A stretch of 60,000 nucleotides of DNA from Apostichopus japonicus (taxonomy: Eukaryota; Echinodermata; Holothuroidea; Aspidochirotida; Stichopodidae). The translations under genes and the position numbers were made by a program. The notes under the pieces were generated by a model. The model did no database searches, was not told where the DNA came from, and saw nothing but the letters and a program-made list of their open reading frames with translations. Shown piece by piece: positions 59,536-60,000 of this stretch (its first letter is position 1; every line of letters starts with the position of its first letter). The stretch is from contig NC_092579.1 of the NCBI RefSeq assembly GCF_037975245.1, positions 21,708,666-21,768,665 on the forward strand. Direction: 5' to 3'.

Positions 59536-60000
59536 CATATCACGAATTCGGCCATATTTAATGATATCATTAAATATGGCCGAATTCTTGATATGTACGT
59601 CATATTTGTTGATATCATTAAATCGAATTAGTGATATGTACATATGATTAATGCGAATTAGTGATATCAGTAAATATGACGTCATATTTGATGATATCAT
59701 TAATTCGAATTAATGATATGCACATATCACTAATTCGAATTAATGATATGTACATATCACTAATTCGAATTAATGATATGTATATATCACAAATTCGAAT
59801 TAATGATATGTACATATCACTAATTCGAATTAGTGATATCAGTAAATATGACGTCATATTTCATGATATCAGTAATTCGAAATAATGATATGTACATATC
59901 ACTAATACGAATTAGTGATATCAGTAAATATGACGTCATATTTGTTGATATCATTAAATCGAATTAGTGATATGTACATTTCACTAATTCGAATTAGTGA
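59536..60000. repeat. Palindromic GATATC/AATTCGAATT array at the right edge
   Basis: It begins at TATCACGAATTCGGCCATAT and consists of head-to-tail palindromes of two kinds: ACTAATTCGAATTAATGA, and ATATGACGTCATAT or GATATGTACATATC. Units of about 50-70 bp repeat to the end of the window. It interrupts unit C sequence that continues in unit B at about 47505. Its build resembles the subterminal repeats of the TATGG...CCATA elements. The Ile/Ser-rich ORFs are repeat translations. Confidence 0.8.

Larger units (their letters stand above)
57470..60000. repeat. Start of a further duplication unit (C), interrupted
   Basis: AGCCCGCCCAGGGTGTTTTA...ATCATGGTTATGGGCGGCC at 57473 onward matches unit B around 47083-47140, and the match continues (AAACATTCTAAACAAGAAAAG). 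It is broken by the Kolobok-like element at 57719-59345, resumes (CATCAAGCCATCGATAAACGACATGACTGCG at 59394; B at 47366) and stops at about 59535 where a palindromic array has inserted. The rest lies outside the window. Confidence 0.75.

Overview
This window is eukaryotic nuclear DNA from an animal: AT-rich, with multi-exon genes bounded by GT-AG introns and dense in DNA transposons, satellites, a tRNA-derived SINE and low-complexity tracts. The gene content and repeat style suggest a marine invertebrate deuterostome, with an echinoderm such as a sea cucumber as best guess. That assignment is inference, not proof.

The left half carries two well supported genes facing each other tail to tail. 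EME1-like (plus strand, 12 exons, 3036-14208) encodes the non-catalytic partner of the MUS81 structure-specific nuclease. SPSB3 (minus strand, 4 coding exons, 28644-22557) encodes a SPRY-domain/SOCS-box substrate receptor. From memory, human EME2 and SPSB3 are also convergent neighbours on chromosome 16p13.3, so this looks like old conserved microsynteny. Between them lie a ~939-bp tandem satellite with an internal inverted repeat (15.9-18.6 kb) and an exactly 163-bp-period array of tRNA-like units (18.6-19.9 kb). The window opens with a 72-bp-period array of short palindromic GGTAAA/TTTACC blocks (1-2130).

From ~29.6 kb on, the window is mostly mobile DNA plus a large tandem segmental duplication. 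Unit A is ~35.0-46.1 kb and unit B ~47.0-55.3 kb; fragments of further units lie at 33.8-35.0 kb and after 57.47 kb. Each full unit carries on the minus strand a three-coding-exon gene for a small secreted protein: signal peptide, short propeptide, RKKR furin-type site, and a C-terminal domain with the seven-cysteine order of TGF-beta-superfamily knots (C, CxGxC, CC, CxC), but with only a few Gly/Thr residues where the wrist helix normally is. I do not recognise this family. The B paralogue has lost one cysteine of the CC pair.

Comparing A with B gives empty-site controls for several insertions. These include a MULE-like element with a 9-bp target duplication and a 179-codon ORF, a TATGG...CCATA element with subterminal palindromic repeats and a 118-codon ORF, and a hAT element with an 8-bp duplication. 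Two TTAA-flanked Kolobok-like elements (one with a THAP zinc-finger start), further hAT-type elements and a decayed LINE reverse transcriptase complete the right side. All comparisons were made by eye; no alignment or database search was run.
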